64,000 nucleotides of DNA from Muribaculaceae bacterium (GCA_017427945.1 JAFRRT010000038.1:17785-81784); one strand, 5' to 3'; counted from the stretch's first letter, positions 35,529-43,809 are shown. Made by a program: numbers and translations. The notes: generated by a model not told the origin, from the sequence alone.

Positions 35529-36287
35529 TTAGAGGTAAAGCTTACTGTTGCGATTAAACCTGACAGGCAGGGTGTACCACACAGCAACCGGTTGGCCGTT
35601 TTGGCGACCAGGAGTGAAATTGGGGAGTGACTTGACGAGTCGAATGGCTTCTTGGTCAAAAGCCGGGTCTAAACCGCGGAGGACCTTGACCTCGCCGATA
35701 CTGCCATCGGTCTTGACAACGAACTGCAAAATGACGACACCTTCGAGGTCAGAGCCCTCAGGATAATTCACATGGGACATGATGTATTTTAGCAATGCCG
35801 CTTCACCGCCGGGAAAATGCGGCATCTGTTCCACACTTCTGAAAATGATACTGTCATTCGGTGAATCCTGATTAAATGAACTGGGGACATCACTAGGTCT
35901 TTGAGCGCCAGCATTGCGACTGAATCTGACAGGCACGGTGTACCATACAGGAACCGGTTGGCCGTTTTGGCGACCAGGAGTGAATTTGGGGAGTGTCTTG
36001 ATGACTCGAATGGCTTCTTTGTCAAGCGCTTCATCTACACTGCGAATGACCTTTGCCTGGCCGATGCTGCCATCGGTCTCGACGACGAACTGCAAGATGA
36101 CGGTGGCTTGGCTGTCTGAGCTCTCAGGATAATTCACATGAGACCTGATGTATTTTAGCAATGCGGCTTCACCACCGGGGAATTGCGGCATCTGTTCCAC
36201 ACTCCTGAAAACGCCATTGGCGTCTTGTGCTAATGCCACCAACGGAAGTGTCATGGCCAGCGCGAGTATTAAGAGCAATCGTTTCAT
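35529..36287 (-). CDS. Secreted protein with two tandem TonB C-terminal domains
   Basis: The 252-residue protein has a cleavable signal peptide (MKRLLLILALAMTLPLVALA). Two copies of a TonB_C-like domain of about 100 residues follow, each opening FRSVEQMP-FPGGEAALLKYI and closing TPGRQNGQPV-VWYT-PVRF. The copies are roughly 80% identical in protein and carry long identical DNA stretches, so the duplication looks recent. Ordinary TonB proteins have an uncleaved N-terminal helix that binds ExbB/ExbD and a proline-rich spacer; both are absent here. It is therefore unlikely to be a normal energy transducer and may bind TonB-box partners in the periplasm. Confidence 0.85.
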   Translation of the reverse strand: MKRLLLILALAMTLPLVALAQDANGVFRSVEQMPQFPGGEAALLKYIRSHVNYPESSDSQATVILQFVVETDGSIGQAKVIRSVDEALDKEAIRVIKTLPKFTPGRQNGQPVPVWYTVPVRFSRNAGAQRPSDVPSSFNQDSPNDSIIFRSVEQMPHFPGGEAALLKYIMSHVNYPEGSDLEGVVILQFVVKTDGSIGEVKVLRGLDPAFDQEAIRLVKSLPNFTPGRQNGQPVAVWYTLPVRFNRNSKLYL

Positions 36288-36323
36288 TTTGTTTGAGTTG
36301 TTTTTAAAACAGTTTTACTGCGA

Positions 36324-37685
36324 TTAATGATTGTGAATCAGGTAGTACTGGTAAGGCTGCAGCGTGAGGCGTGAGCCCAGGGTAATTTCTTCTCCCCTCA
36401 TCAGGTCGATGGCGGTGCGGTTGGCCCACATGCCAGGCAGGTTGATGTTGTGGGGCGTGTCACGTACATTGACAACAACGAGCACATTGTCGTTGTTGAG
36501 CACGCGGTCAACACACAGCACGTTGTTCTCATCGTCATCATAGGGGATCGTCTTTCCGCTGGAGCGCAGTGCGGGGTGCTCATTATAGATGGTGACGAGT
36601 TTCTTGTACTCCTCGCGCATGGCAGGATTGGCATTCCAATCAACCGGCACATACTTGAAGAAGTTGATGGGCTCGGGATAGCCCACCTCTTGCGAGCCGT
36701 AGATCATCATGCCGCCATGCAGCATCGTGGTAGCCACAAATGCCGCCATCGAAGCCTTTGCGCCGCCATAGAGCTGGACGGGTGTGGACTTGGTGGATTC
36801 GTCATGATTGGTGGTGAAACGCATCTTGAATTTTCCGCGTTCCAGATCAGTGTATTCCTTCTTGTCGGTTTCGACAAGTTTACCCACTTTGGCCTTGTCC
36901 TTCATCACCTCGGCGATGGTGTGCATGAATTCCCAGGCGTAGTTCAGGTCAAAGCCTGCCTTGAAGTTCTCGGGGTTGGCACCCTCGGCAAGCATGATGA
37001 GGTGGCGCGGTTTGGCAGAGGCTCTCAAGGTGGCGATGGCTTCGGTCCAGAAGTCCACAGGCACCTGGTCGGCGACATCGCAACGGAAACCGTCAACGCC
37101 TACGCTGTCCACCCAGAACTTCATGGCGTCGATCATCGCGGCGCGCATCTCCTTGTTGTCATAGTTCAGGTCGGCGACATCTGTCCAGTCGGTGCCAGGC
37201 GGATAGACAATGTTTCCCGTCGAGTCATGGGTGTACCAGTCGGGGTGTTCCTTCACCCATACGTTGTCCCAAGCGGTGTGGTTGGCCACCCAGTCGAGAA
37301 TGACACCGATGCCGCGCTCGTGGCAGGACTCTACCAGCATGCGTAGGTCATCGACGGTGCCGAATTCGGGAGCCACGGCTTTGTAGTCACGCACCGAGTA
37401 GGGCGAGTTCTTTGTTTTTTCTTCACCGATGGGGTAGATGGGCATGATCCATATCATGTTGATGCCCAAGTCCTCAATGGAGTCGATGCGTGCCAACACT
37501 GCCTGCAGCGAGTTGGAGGGAGCGAACACGCGCGGGTTGACCTGATAGAGCACGACATCGGCTGCATCAGGTACAATGAACGAGTCTGAAACGGCAACGG
37601 CGTTATTGTTCTTGCTGAACTTGCATCCCGTGAATACAAGTGTCAGGGTTAACAATAGGAATAAGATTGTCTTTTTCATCTTCAT
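36324..37685 (-). CDS. Alpha-amylase family (GH13) lipoprotein
   Basis: The 453-residue protein starts with a lipoprotein signal ending in LVFTGC. A GH13 TIM barrel follows: INMIWIMPIYPIG, IGVILDWVANHTAWDN (region I), VDGFRCDVADQVP (region II, with the nucleophile Asp), ILMAEGANPE-like region (LIMLAEGANP, with the general acid Glu), and FTTNHDESTKSTPVQ (region IV). A short all-beta domain ends the protein. It should hydrolyse alpha-1,4-glucans at the cell surface or in the periplasm. No SusC/SusD genes are adjacent, so it is not part of an obvious polysaccharide locus here. Confidence 0.9.
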   Translation of the reverse strand: MKMKKTILFLLLTLTLVFTGCKFSKNNNAVAVSDSFIVPDAADVVLYQVNPRVFAPSNSLQAVLARIDSIEDLGINMIWIMPIYPIGEEKTKNSPYSVRDYKAVAPEFGTVDDLRMLVESCHERGIGVILDWVANHTAWDNVWVKEHPDWYTHDSTGNIVYPPGTDWTDVADLNYDNKEMRAAMIDAMKFWVDSVGVDGFRCDVADQVPVDFWTEAIATLRASAKPRHLIMLAEGANPENFKAGFDLNYAWEFMHTIAEVMKDKAKVGKLVETDKKEYTDLERGKFKMRFTTNHDESTKSTPVQLYGGAKASMAAFVATTMLHGGMMIYGSQEVGYPEPINFFKYVPVDWNANPAMREEYKKLVTIYNEHPALRSSGKTIPYDDDENNVLCVDRVLNNDNVLVVVNVRDTPHNINLPGMWANRTAIDLMRGEEITLGSRLTLQPYQYYLIHNH

Positions 37686-37709
37686 AATATTTTGATGTTA
37701 TGTTTGACG

Positions 37710-38960
37710 CTATTGTAAGATGGATTGTTTGAATAGTTCAAACTCCTCATCGCTGATTTCGGTGACTGTGAGGGTGACACGTTCCTCCTGGTCCTTGCCG
37801 ATGGTGAACACGAGCACGTGGTCATCGACGGTGTAGCCCGTCTCAACGGCTTGTGTCTCGTTGTTGAGACGCCAGGGGACCGCCATGCGGGCATTGCTGC
37901 CCTTCAGGCAGTTCTTGATGGCGAGTTTTGCCATATCAACATCATGGACGATGGTGGAGAACATGGTGCAGCTGTTGCTGCTGGCTGACGATTGGGTGAA
38001 GTCGTATTTCTCGCTGAGCCACAGCGCAACGTCATCGTAATGATATTTGCTGGCGGTTTTGGCAGCGGCCTGACGGCGTTCGGCCTTTTGGGCACGGGCT
38101 TTCTCGCGCTCGGCTTTTTCTCGTGCCAGCTCATCTTCCCGCAATTTCTTTTTCTCTTCTCTCTTCAGCCGTTCTTCTTCCTGTTTCTGCTTTTTGGCTT
38201 CAGCTTTTTTCTGTTTCTCGGCTTCTTTCAGTGCCTGCTCCTGTTCGCGTTGTTGTTCTTTCTCGCGTTGCTTGGCAAGGCGCTGTTCCCGCTTTTGGGC
38301 TGCTTGTTTTTCGCGGGCCTCCTGACGGCGTTCTTTTTCGCTTTTTGCTGCGGGCTGCACAAAGGCCTCATCGATAGGAGATGCCTCCTCAGGCGCCTCG
38401 GCATCCAGCTGGTCGACGTCTTCTTGGGTGATGGCCTTGCGGTTACGGCTGCTGCGCTTGGTGGCAGTGGTTTTTTCTTTGTTGGATGAGGCTTTGGTGC
38501 CCTTGTCCTTCTTCAAGGACTTGTAGTAACCGGCAGTCTCGGTGACGCTCACAAAGTGCGCTTTGCTGTCTTCAAGGGTTTTGCGGCCGATGCTGAAGTG
38601 GAACCTGTTTTTCTCGAATCGGAAGTCCTTCCAGTAGCTGCCCTTCTCCATGTGCCAGTCGGTCACGGCCTTGATGTCGTCATAGCTTGCCATGAGACGG
38701 TCAATGATGTTCTTGGTCTTGGTGACGTTGTACCCTGATGGTGTGTTCAGGAAATAGGTAACCTCGCCTTTCTGGCGCTGTTGCTCCATCTCGGCCTTAC
38801 TGGGGGTATAGTAGTATTCAAAGTTGTTGCGTGCCACGAACACGTCATTTACAACCTCGTCGAGATACCACTCCCATTCTTCCTGGGATGTGGTTTGTCC
38901 CGTTGACGTCAGCATGACGCATGCCAATAGGGTGAATACGATGCTCCTGATAGGTTTCAT
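37710..38960 (-). CDS. Secreted coiled-coil protein of unknown function
   Basis: The 416-residue protein begins with a signal peptide (MKPIRSIVFTLLACVMLTST). Residues about 25-150 form a globular part (EEWEWYLDEVVNDVFVARNN). Residues about 205-310 are an extremely charged coiled coil of Lys/Arg/Glu/Gln repeats (EKERRQEAREKQAAQKREQR). A C-terminal globular domain follows (about 315-416). I do not recognise the family. The long basic-acidic helix could span part of the periplasm. It is 24 bases upstream of the GH13 gene and probably shares its transcript. Confidence 0.7.
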   Translation of the reverse strand: MKPIRSIVFTLLACVMLTSTGQTTSQEEWEWYLDEVVNDVFVARNNFEYYYTPSKAEMEQQRQKGEVTYFLNTPSGYNVTKTKNIIDRLMASYDDIKAVTDWHMEKGSYWKDFRFEKNRFHFSIGRKTLEDSKAHFVSVTETAGYYKSLKKDKGTKASSNKEKTTATKRSSRNRKAITQEDVDQLDAEAPEEASPIDEAFVQPAAKSEKERRQEAREKQAAQKREQRLAKQREKEQQREQEQALKEAEKQKKAEAKKQKQEEERLKREEKKKLREDELAREKAEREKARAQKAERRQAAAKTASKYHYDDVALWLSEKYDFTQSSASSNSCTMFSTIVHDVDMAKLAIKNCLKGSNARMAVPWRLNNETQAVETGYTVDDHVLVFTIGKDQEERVTLTVTEISDEEFELFKQSILQ

Positions 38961-38988
38961 AGCCTCGGTTCAATTTGGTTACAGGTCA

Positions 38989-38996
38989 CAAATATA
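38989..38996 (-). promoter_or_regulatory. -7 promoter box of the coiled-coil protein gene
   Basis: TATATTTG on the minus strand, 28 bases before the ATG at 38960. Confidence 0.45.
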
Positions 38997-39072
38997 CATG
39001 AAAAATCGGATAATTTGATAATTTTTATCAAAAAATCAATTCAGCGGTAACAAAATGCATGGTTTGTGATAA

Positions 39073-39096
39073 CCTTGCCATGAAGTCATGGCAAGG
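39073..39096 (-). terminator. Terminator of the MATE gene
   Basis: CCTTGCCATGA (39073-39083) and TCATGGCAAGG (39086-39096) form an 11-bp perfect stem just past the MATE stop codon. The T-run is weak. Confidence 0.6.
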
Positions 39097-39106
39097 GCTG
39101 CGGTGG

Positions 39107-40450
39107 TCAAGTCTGCTTGCGGAGCGTTTTTCTGAAGAAGCTGATTATCAGCGGGATTGCAAGCAGGAACGACAGCATGTCGCACACGGCTTGGCAGATT
39201 TCCACACCGAACAGCCCGAGCAGTCGGGGCAGGATGAGAATCAAGGGAATGAAGAAGATGCCGTTGCGGGCGGCGGCAAGGATGTTGGCGGGGAGGCTCT
39301 GCCCGGTGGTCTGCAGCGTCATGTTGCACACGGTGACTACTGCCGCCATGGGCAGGGTGACGAGCTGCCACCGCAGAGCGACGGCGCCGACGGCAACCAC
39401 TTCGGGGTCATCACGCAGCAGGTCCACCAGCTGCTCGGCAAAAGCAAACGCCGGGCCGCACATCACCACCAGCACCGCCATATCGAGCAGGATGGTGAAG
39501 TAGAAGCCCTTGAGCAGCCGCTTGTATTGCCCGGCTCCATAGTTGAATCCGCAGAATGGCTGATAGCCCTGTCCCACACCGATGATGATGGCAAAAATAA
39601 TGAACGCCAGCCTCGAAACAATCGACATGCCCGCTATCGCCGCATCGCCATAGACGCCTGCCGCCACATTGAGCATGAGCGTGGCGATGCTCGCCAGCGC
39701 CTGACGTGTGAGCGAGGGCGTGCCGCCCTTGAGAATTTCCTTCTGGAAATGCCAGCGACGCGAGGCGAGTGATAGCTTGATGGGGATGTTCTCACCCCGG
39801 CGTGACATCACCCACAGCACGATAAATCCGAACAGCTGGCTCAGCACCGTGCCGATGGCGGTGCCCAGAATGCCCAGCCCAAAGGTGAACATGAACAACG
39901 GTACGAGCACCACATTGAGCACCGCACCCGAAATCATGCCATACATCGCTTGGGTGGCGTTGCCCTGGAATCGCATCTGGTTGTTGATGACCATCGAGGC
40001 CGACATGATGGGCGCACCCAGCAGGATCACGCCCATGAACTTCATGGTATAGGGCAGGATGGTGGGCGTTGAGCCCAGTGCAATCGACAGCGGCTTGAGA
40101 AACAGCAGTCCCAGCACGGCCACAACAATGCCGCAGATGATGCTGCCCACAAACGACGTTGCCGCCATCTGGCGTGCCTCGTCCAGGCGACGTGCCCCCA
40201 GGTGGCGCGACATGTAGGTGCCAGAGCCCTGACCAAACAGAAAGCCGATGGACTGGATGATGGCCATCACGGGAAATACCACACCCACGGCTGCCGTAGC
40301 CTGTGTGTTGATCAGGCCCACGAAATAGGTGTCAACAATGTTGTAGATGCTCGTGACAAGCATACTGATGACGGTAGGCACGGCCATCGCCGGTATCACG
40401 CGGCGAATGGGTGCGGCGGTCAGGAAAGTATAGTTGTCTTGCTTGCGCAT
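39107..40450 (-). CDS. MATE-family efflux transporter
   Basis: The 447-residue protein has about 12 membrane helices in two similar halves, as in MATE exporters. Family features include IRRVIPAMAVPTVISMLVTS at the N-terminus, FPVMAIIQSIGFLFGQGSGT, and the second-half counterpart GVGQGYQPFCGFNYGAGQ. It exports organic cations or drugs in exchange for sodium or protons; the substrate is unknown. It is transcribed from its own TAATTTTG box. The upstream region carries two copies of a 20-base direct repeat. Confidence 0.9.
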   Translation of the reverse strand: MRKQDNYTFLTAAPIRRVIPAMAVPTVISMLVTSIYNIVDTYFVGLINTQATAAVGVVFPVMAIIQSIGFLFGQGSGTYMSRHLGARRLDEARQMAATSFVGSIICGIVVAVLGLLFLKPLSIALGSTPTILPYTMKFMGVILLGAPIMSASMVINNQMRFQGNATQAMYGMISGAVLNVVLVPLFMFTFGLGILGTAIGTVLSQLFGFIVLWVMSRRGENIPIKLSLASRRWHFQKEILKGGTPSLTRQALASIATLMLNVAAGVYGDAAIAGMSIVSRLAFIIFAIIIGVGQGYQPFCGFNYGAGQYKRLLKGFYFTILLDMAVLVVMCGPAFAFAEQLVDLLRDDPEVVAVGAVALRWQLVTLPMAAVVTVCNMTLQTTGQSLPANILAAARNGIFFIPLILILPRLLGLFGVEICQAVCDMLSFLLAIPLIISFFRKTLRKQT

Positions 40451-40478
40451 TCGGCAGGTCTCTTCAATTTTGAGGGTG

Positions 40479-40486
40479 CAAAATTA
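40479..40486 (-). promoter_or_regulatory. -7 promoter box of the MATE gene
   Basis: TAATTTTG on the minus strand, 28 bases before the ATG at 40450. Confidence 0.5.
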
Positions 40487-40571
40487 CAAAAATTGTGCAA
40501 ACCGAGTACCATAATGCTTGAATTAATGGTCGAGGCGCCGCCAATTTTATCCAAAAATTGTGCAAACCGAG
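40487..40571. repeat. 20-bp direct repeat pair upstream of the MATE gene
   Basis: CAAAAATTGTGCAAACCGAG occurs exactly at 40487-40506 and again at 40552-40571. Between them, at 40530-40539, lies TCGAGGCGCC, also found inside the 80-bp repeats at 8.1 kb. Confidence 0.9.
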
Positions 40572-40637
40572 CGTGATAATGTTTGTTTTTGTGGAATTAA
40601 TTGATGGAAAAAGTGATTGTTGCAGGCGAAAAAGGCT

Positions 40638-41321
40638 TCAAGTGTTTTCCATCAGCCATTTGATGCCTTTAGCCACGCGCAGGGGAGGGTTCTTGAAATG
40701 ATTACCCGGATTGAGTTCGAACTTGGTTGTAATTCCGCGCCCGGCAAGCAGGTCGGCCATGGCTTGAGTGCGCTCGCCTACGGTCTGCAACACGGCATTG
40801 CGCGACGTGCTCTCCAGCTCACCCACCGAGAGGTAGGCCCCCTGCAACGGAACCGCCAATTCGTGCTCACGGGCATACTCCAGCCACCCAGGATACCACA
40901 TGGACCCCGATGCCGACAGTATGCATGTAAACAGGTCGCACTGGAACGCGGCCCACATGGCGAAAAGTCCCGCCATCGAGTAACCCGCCAGGCCTCGCCA
41001 TGCTGGTGGCGAGTCAATCATCCGCTCGACCTGCGGCACAATTTCATCGGTGAGCACGGGCAGCCACTGGCTTGCCTCACCCGTGAATTTGTCGTCTTTT
41101 GATACGACCGTTTCAACAGGCCACGGTGACAGTTCCTGATTCCAATGCAGACCGCTGATGGTCACCAGATTAAAGCCGCTGCACTCCACTTGTTTACTCG
41201 CCTCAATCAGCAATCGTCCATTCTCGTGATAGTCAATGGAGTAAATCAGTGGTGCACGGCCTTGAGTCAGCCTGTAGAGGCAGACCCTGCGGTGTCCGAA
41301 TGTCAACTCTTGCACATCCAT
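40638..41321 (-). CDS. Alpha/beta-hydrolase (esterase D-like) protein
   Basis: ATG 41321 is chosen over the GTG one codon before it. The 227-residue protein has the nucleophile elbow GYSMAGLFAMWAAFQ, with Ser in G-x-S-x-G form, and the C-terminal His in ELNPGNHFKNP. The intervening ILSASGSMWYPGW is typical of putative esterases related to enterochelin esterase (Fes) and esterase D. It has no signal peptide, so it is probably cytoplasmic, hydrolysing an ester of unknown nature. It is divergent from mutY and its promoter box almost touches its start codon. Confidence 0.75.
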   Translation of the reverse strand: MDVQELTFGHRRVCLYRLTQGRAPLIYSIDYHENGRLLIEASKQVECSGFNLVTISGLHWNQELSPWPVETVVSKDDKFTGEASQWLPVLTDEIVPQVERMIDSPPAWRGLAGYSMAGLFAMWAAFQCDLFTCILSASGSMWYPGWLEYAREHELAVPLQGAYLSVGELESTSRNAVLQTVGERTQAMADLLAGRGITTKFELNPGNHFKNPPLRVAKGIKWLMENT

Positions 41322-41326
41322 CACTG

Positions 41327-41334
41327 CAAAGTTA
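41327..41334 (-). promoter_or_regulatory. -7 promoter box of the esterase gene, nearly leaderless
   Basis: TAACTTTG on the minus strand ends 5 bases before the ATG at 41321. Confidence 0.6.
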
Positions 41335-41346
41335 GGGAAAATTCCT

Positions 41347-41354
41347 TATCTTTG
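41347..41354 (+). promoter_or_regulatory. -7 promoter box of mutY
   Basis: TATCTTTG, 25 bases before the ATG at 41380. It lies 12 bases from the divergent box of the esterase gene, so the two promoters overlap. Confidence 0.55.
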
Positions 41355-41379
41355 TGGCGATGTTCACAGTTTTTCTTTA

Positions 41380-42387
41380 ATGGAGAATTCATCATTCACA
41401 TCGGCTTTGTTAAAGTGGTTTGACGTCAATGGGCGTGAACTGCCGTGGCGCGGCATCAGTGATCCTTACGGCATTTGGGTGAGCGAGATTATCTTGCAAC
41501 AGACGCGAATCGACCAGGGTACCGATTACTGGCATCGTTTCATGGAGCGTTTTCCCACGGTGGAGGACTTGGCGGCTGCCAGTGAGGACGAGGTGTTGAA
41601 GTTGTGGCAGGGTTTGGGTTACTACAGCCGTGCCCGCAACATGCATGTCGCTGCCCGACAGATTGTCGATCAAGGCGGTTTCCCGCGCACCATCGAGGGG
41701 CTGCGTGCCCTCAAGGGGGTGGGGGATTATACCGCTGCCGCTGTGGGCTCGATGGCTTTTGGCTTACCCGCTGCCGCTGTTGACGGCAATGTCTATAGGG
41801 TGCTTGCCCGTCACTATGGCATTGATGTACCCATCAACACCACGCAAGGTAAGCGTGCCTTTACCGCGCTTGCTCAGGACCTATTGCCTAAGTATGCCGC
41901 AGGAACCTTCAATCAGGCGCTGATGGACTTTGGCGCCATTTGTTGCACCCCGGTTTCTCCGCGTTGTGATGAGTGCCCGGTTGCCTTGACATGTGAGGCC
42001 CTGCGTACGGGTCGTGTGGGCTCATTGCCCGTCAAGGAGAAGAAGCTGACTGTGAAAGAGCGCCGCCTGACGTATATCTATATCCGCCATCAGGGAATGA
42101 CGGCGCTGCATCGGCGTGCCGAGGGCGACATTTGGCAGGGCCTGTGGGAGCCTTTGCTGGTCGAGGATGCACAGCTGCCCGATTTGGGTTGTCCGCTCAA
42201 ACTCCTGGCGCATGATGTCAAGCATGTGCTTACGCACCGCATCCTGCTGGCCGACTTCTATCTGGCCGAGCCCGAGGAGCGTCCTGTCTTGCCACCCGAT
42301 TACATCTGGATAAAAGAGCGGGAGATTGGCGATTACGCCATCCCCCGCTTGGTGGAAAAACTATTTGAGTTGTTAGTTAAGCTCTAA
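41380..42387 (+). CDS. mutY: A/G-specific adenine glycosylase
   Basis: The 335-residue enzyme starts with the family's WFDVNGRELPWRG. It has the catalytic Glu in WVSEIILQQTRID and the helix-hairpin-helix LRALKGVGDYTAAAVGSMAF. The catalytic Asp is in VDGNVYRVLARHYG, and the iron-sulphur cysteines run C-x6-C-x2-C-x5-C in CCTPVSPRCDECPVALTC. A C-terminal NUDIX-like domain (about 225-335) recognises 8-oxoguanine. It removes adenine mispaired with oxidised guanine in DNA. Its stop lies 4 bases from the convergent lipoprotein gene. Confidence 0.95.
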   Translation: MENSSFTSALLKWFDVNGRELPWRGISDPYGIWVSEIILQQTRIDQGTDYWHRFMERFPTVEDLAAASEDEVLKLWQGLGYYSRARNMHVAARQIVDQGGFPRTIEGLRALKGVGDYTAAAVGSMAFGLPAAAVDGNVYRVLARHYGIDVPINTTQGKRAFTALAQDLLPKYAAGTFNQALMDFGAICCTPVSPRCDECPVALTCEALRTGRVGSLPVKEKKLTVKERRLTYIYIRHQGMTALHRRAEGDIWQGLWEPLLVEDAQLPDLGCPLKLLAHDVKHVLTHRILLADFYLAEPEERPVLPPDYIWIKEREIGDYAIPRLVEKLFELLVKL

Positions 42388-42391
42388 TTCC

Positions 42392-42832
42392 TTATTCGTC
42401 AGGATTGATTTCATACGGGTTGATGTCGTAGTTATAGGTCCTGAGCGTTTCGCTCTCCTTAACGATGCCGTTAACCTTGTGGGCTTTTACGAGGTGGAAC
42501 AGGCAGGTGAAATGCTCACTGCCGCCGTCATACATCTCGTAGTAGGTCTCATACTCCTTGTCGCAGGCTGCGATAACCGCTTCGTCAAGGCCCTTGTTGT
42601 CGGGATTGGGGTAGGTCTTCCTGATGACATCCCTCATTCGGGTAATGGGGCTGTAATAGCGGTCGGTGTGGGCAGTGGAGCCGTCAATTAAGAACTCCTC
42701 CTCGACATTCAGGTAATAGTCGATGACATTGGACTGCGGCTCATCGCTTCCACACGATGCGATGGAAATGATTACGCTGACAAGTAACAGCGAGAACAGT
42801 AGCCCCCGCCATTGTTTGAATGAACGCTTCAT
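42392..42832 (-). CDS. Lipoprotein of unknown function, paralogue of the 43.3-kb lipoprotein
   Basis: The 146-residue protein has a long N-terminal signal ending in the lipobox SIASC. The remaining part shows DYYLNVEEEFLIDGS, TRMRDVIRKTYPNPDNKG and the ending YDINPYEINPDE. These features recur in the same order in the 159-residue lipoprotein encoded at 43276-43755, so the two are paralogues. I do not recognise the family. The dockerin-like gene lies between them, and all three are leftward and close together. Confidence 0.7.
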   Translation of the reverse strand: MKRSFKQWRGLLFSLLLVSVIISIASCGSDEPQSNVIDYYLNVEEEFLIDGSTAHTDRYYSPITRMRDVIRKTYPNPDNKGLDEAVIAACDKEYETYYEMYDGGSEHFTCLFHLVKAHKVNGIVKESETLRTYNYDINPYEINPDE

Positions 42833-42835
42833 GCC

Positions 42836-43183
42836 TTATTCCTTGTTTTTTAAGTTTTGGTGAATGGCTTGGTTGACGTCGTTGATAGACGGCTCGGCCG
42901 ATTCGGTGGCAATCACCTCCTTGGCGATGGCTTCCACGTCAATGTTGCGGGCACGTACACGTTTGAGCTCTTTGGCTTGCAGCGCCTCATCGATGAGGGT
43001 GGTGACATCGGCGATGGAGATAATGCCGTCGTGATTAGCATCGAGCTCGGCTGCCATCAGTTCTGTGGGCTGCTCATTGCCGAGCAACACGTTGATGCAA
43101 CGGTCAACAAGGGGCAAATCACTCGCGTTGGAAGCAAAACTAATGGCTACCACGCAAAACAGCAGAGTAAAAATCTTCTTCAT
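42836..43183 (-). CDS. Small secreted protein with one dockerin-like module
   Basis: The 115-residue protein has a signal peptide (MKKIFTLLFCVVAISFASNA). It holds one complete EF-hand-like dockerin segment (ELDANHDGIISIADVTTLID) preceded by a helix that may be a degenerate first repeat (LVDRCINVLLGN). A charged helical tail of about 45 residues ends it. It has no other domain, so it may act as a small adaptor or a calcium-binding protein. It is 3 bases from the downstream lipoprotein gene, suggesting co-expression. Confidence 0.75.
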   Translation of the reverse strand: MKKIFTLLFCVVAISFASNASDLPLVDRCINVLLGNEQPTELMAAELDANHDGIISIADVTTLIDEALQAKELKRVRARNIDVEAIAKEVIATESAEPSINDVNQAIHQNLKNKE

Positions 43184-43275
43184 GTTATATCCTTTCTTCT
43201 AATTGTTTATCTATTAATTGTCGCAAAGGTAATGCAGGCGATTGATATCTGCAAGCAAGGGGCAGATAAAAATCA

Positions 43276-43755
43276 CTATTCGGGTGGATTAATGGTCTCA
43301 GGGATAATACCAAAGAGGTAGGTCGTCATGCACCTGCTGCTCACGATGGCCTCTCCATCCAGCCTTGTGCGGTATAACTTGACGACGCACACCGTGTTAC
43401 GCTCAAGATGGCTGTAAGCTAACTTGTAATTCCTGTAGATGCTGTCGCATGCCGCAAGCACTCCTGAGTCATTGCCCTGGTAGGTGGCAATGGGATAAGT
43501 CTCCTCGAGGGCTTTCCTCATGCGCACGATGGTTGTGGACAGCACGCTCGACGACGTAGTTGCCGAAGTACCTTGGCTCTCGTCATAGTCCGACAGGTTC
43601 AGGTTAACCTGTGACTGGATGTTCAGGTAATATCCGACGAGCAAATCGGGCTCGTCATTACCGCATGAGAAACTTGTGGCCAACATGCAGGCCATCAATG
43701 CCGCAATGAGCCATCGGTGCGGCTGCGCGATGTGTTTTATTCTTTCCTTGGCCAT
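43276..43755 (-). CDS. Lipoprotein of unknown function, paralogue of the 42.4-kb lipoprotein
   Basis: The 159-residue protein has a lipoprotein signal with a basic start (MAKERIKHIAQPHRW) and the lipobox ATSFSC. Shared features with the smaller paralogue are GYYLNIQSQVNL, VRMRKALEETYPIATYQGND and the ending IIPETINPPE. It probably faces the periplasm or cell surface. Function is unknown. It is the first gene of the triad and has a full consensus promoter. Confidence 0.7.
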   Translation of the reverse strand: MAKERIKHIAQPHRWLIAALMACMLATSFSCGNDEPDLLVGYYLNIQSQVNLNLSDYDESQGTSATTSSSVLSTTIVRMRKALEETYPIATYQGNDSGVLAACDSIYRNYKLAYSHLERNTVCVVKLYRTRLDGEAIVSSRCMTTYLFGIIPETINPPE

Positions 43756-43777
43756 AACTCTAAGTATTAAATTATGG

Positions 43778-43809
43778 CAAAGATAGTGAAAACTGCGCGA
43801 ATTGACAAA
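43778..43809 (-). promoter_or_regulatory. Promoter of the lipoprotein-dockerin-lipoprotein triad
   Basis: Minus-strand TTTG (43806-43809), 20 bases, TATCTTTG (43778-43785); full consensus. Confidence 0.8.

Noticed and set aside
35529-36287. Canonical TonB energy transducer
   Set aside because: It has a cleavable signal peptide, lacks the proline-rich spacer and has two C-terminal domains, so it was described as a TonB_C double-domain protein instead.
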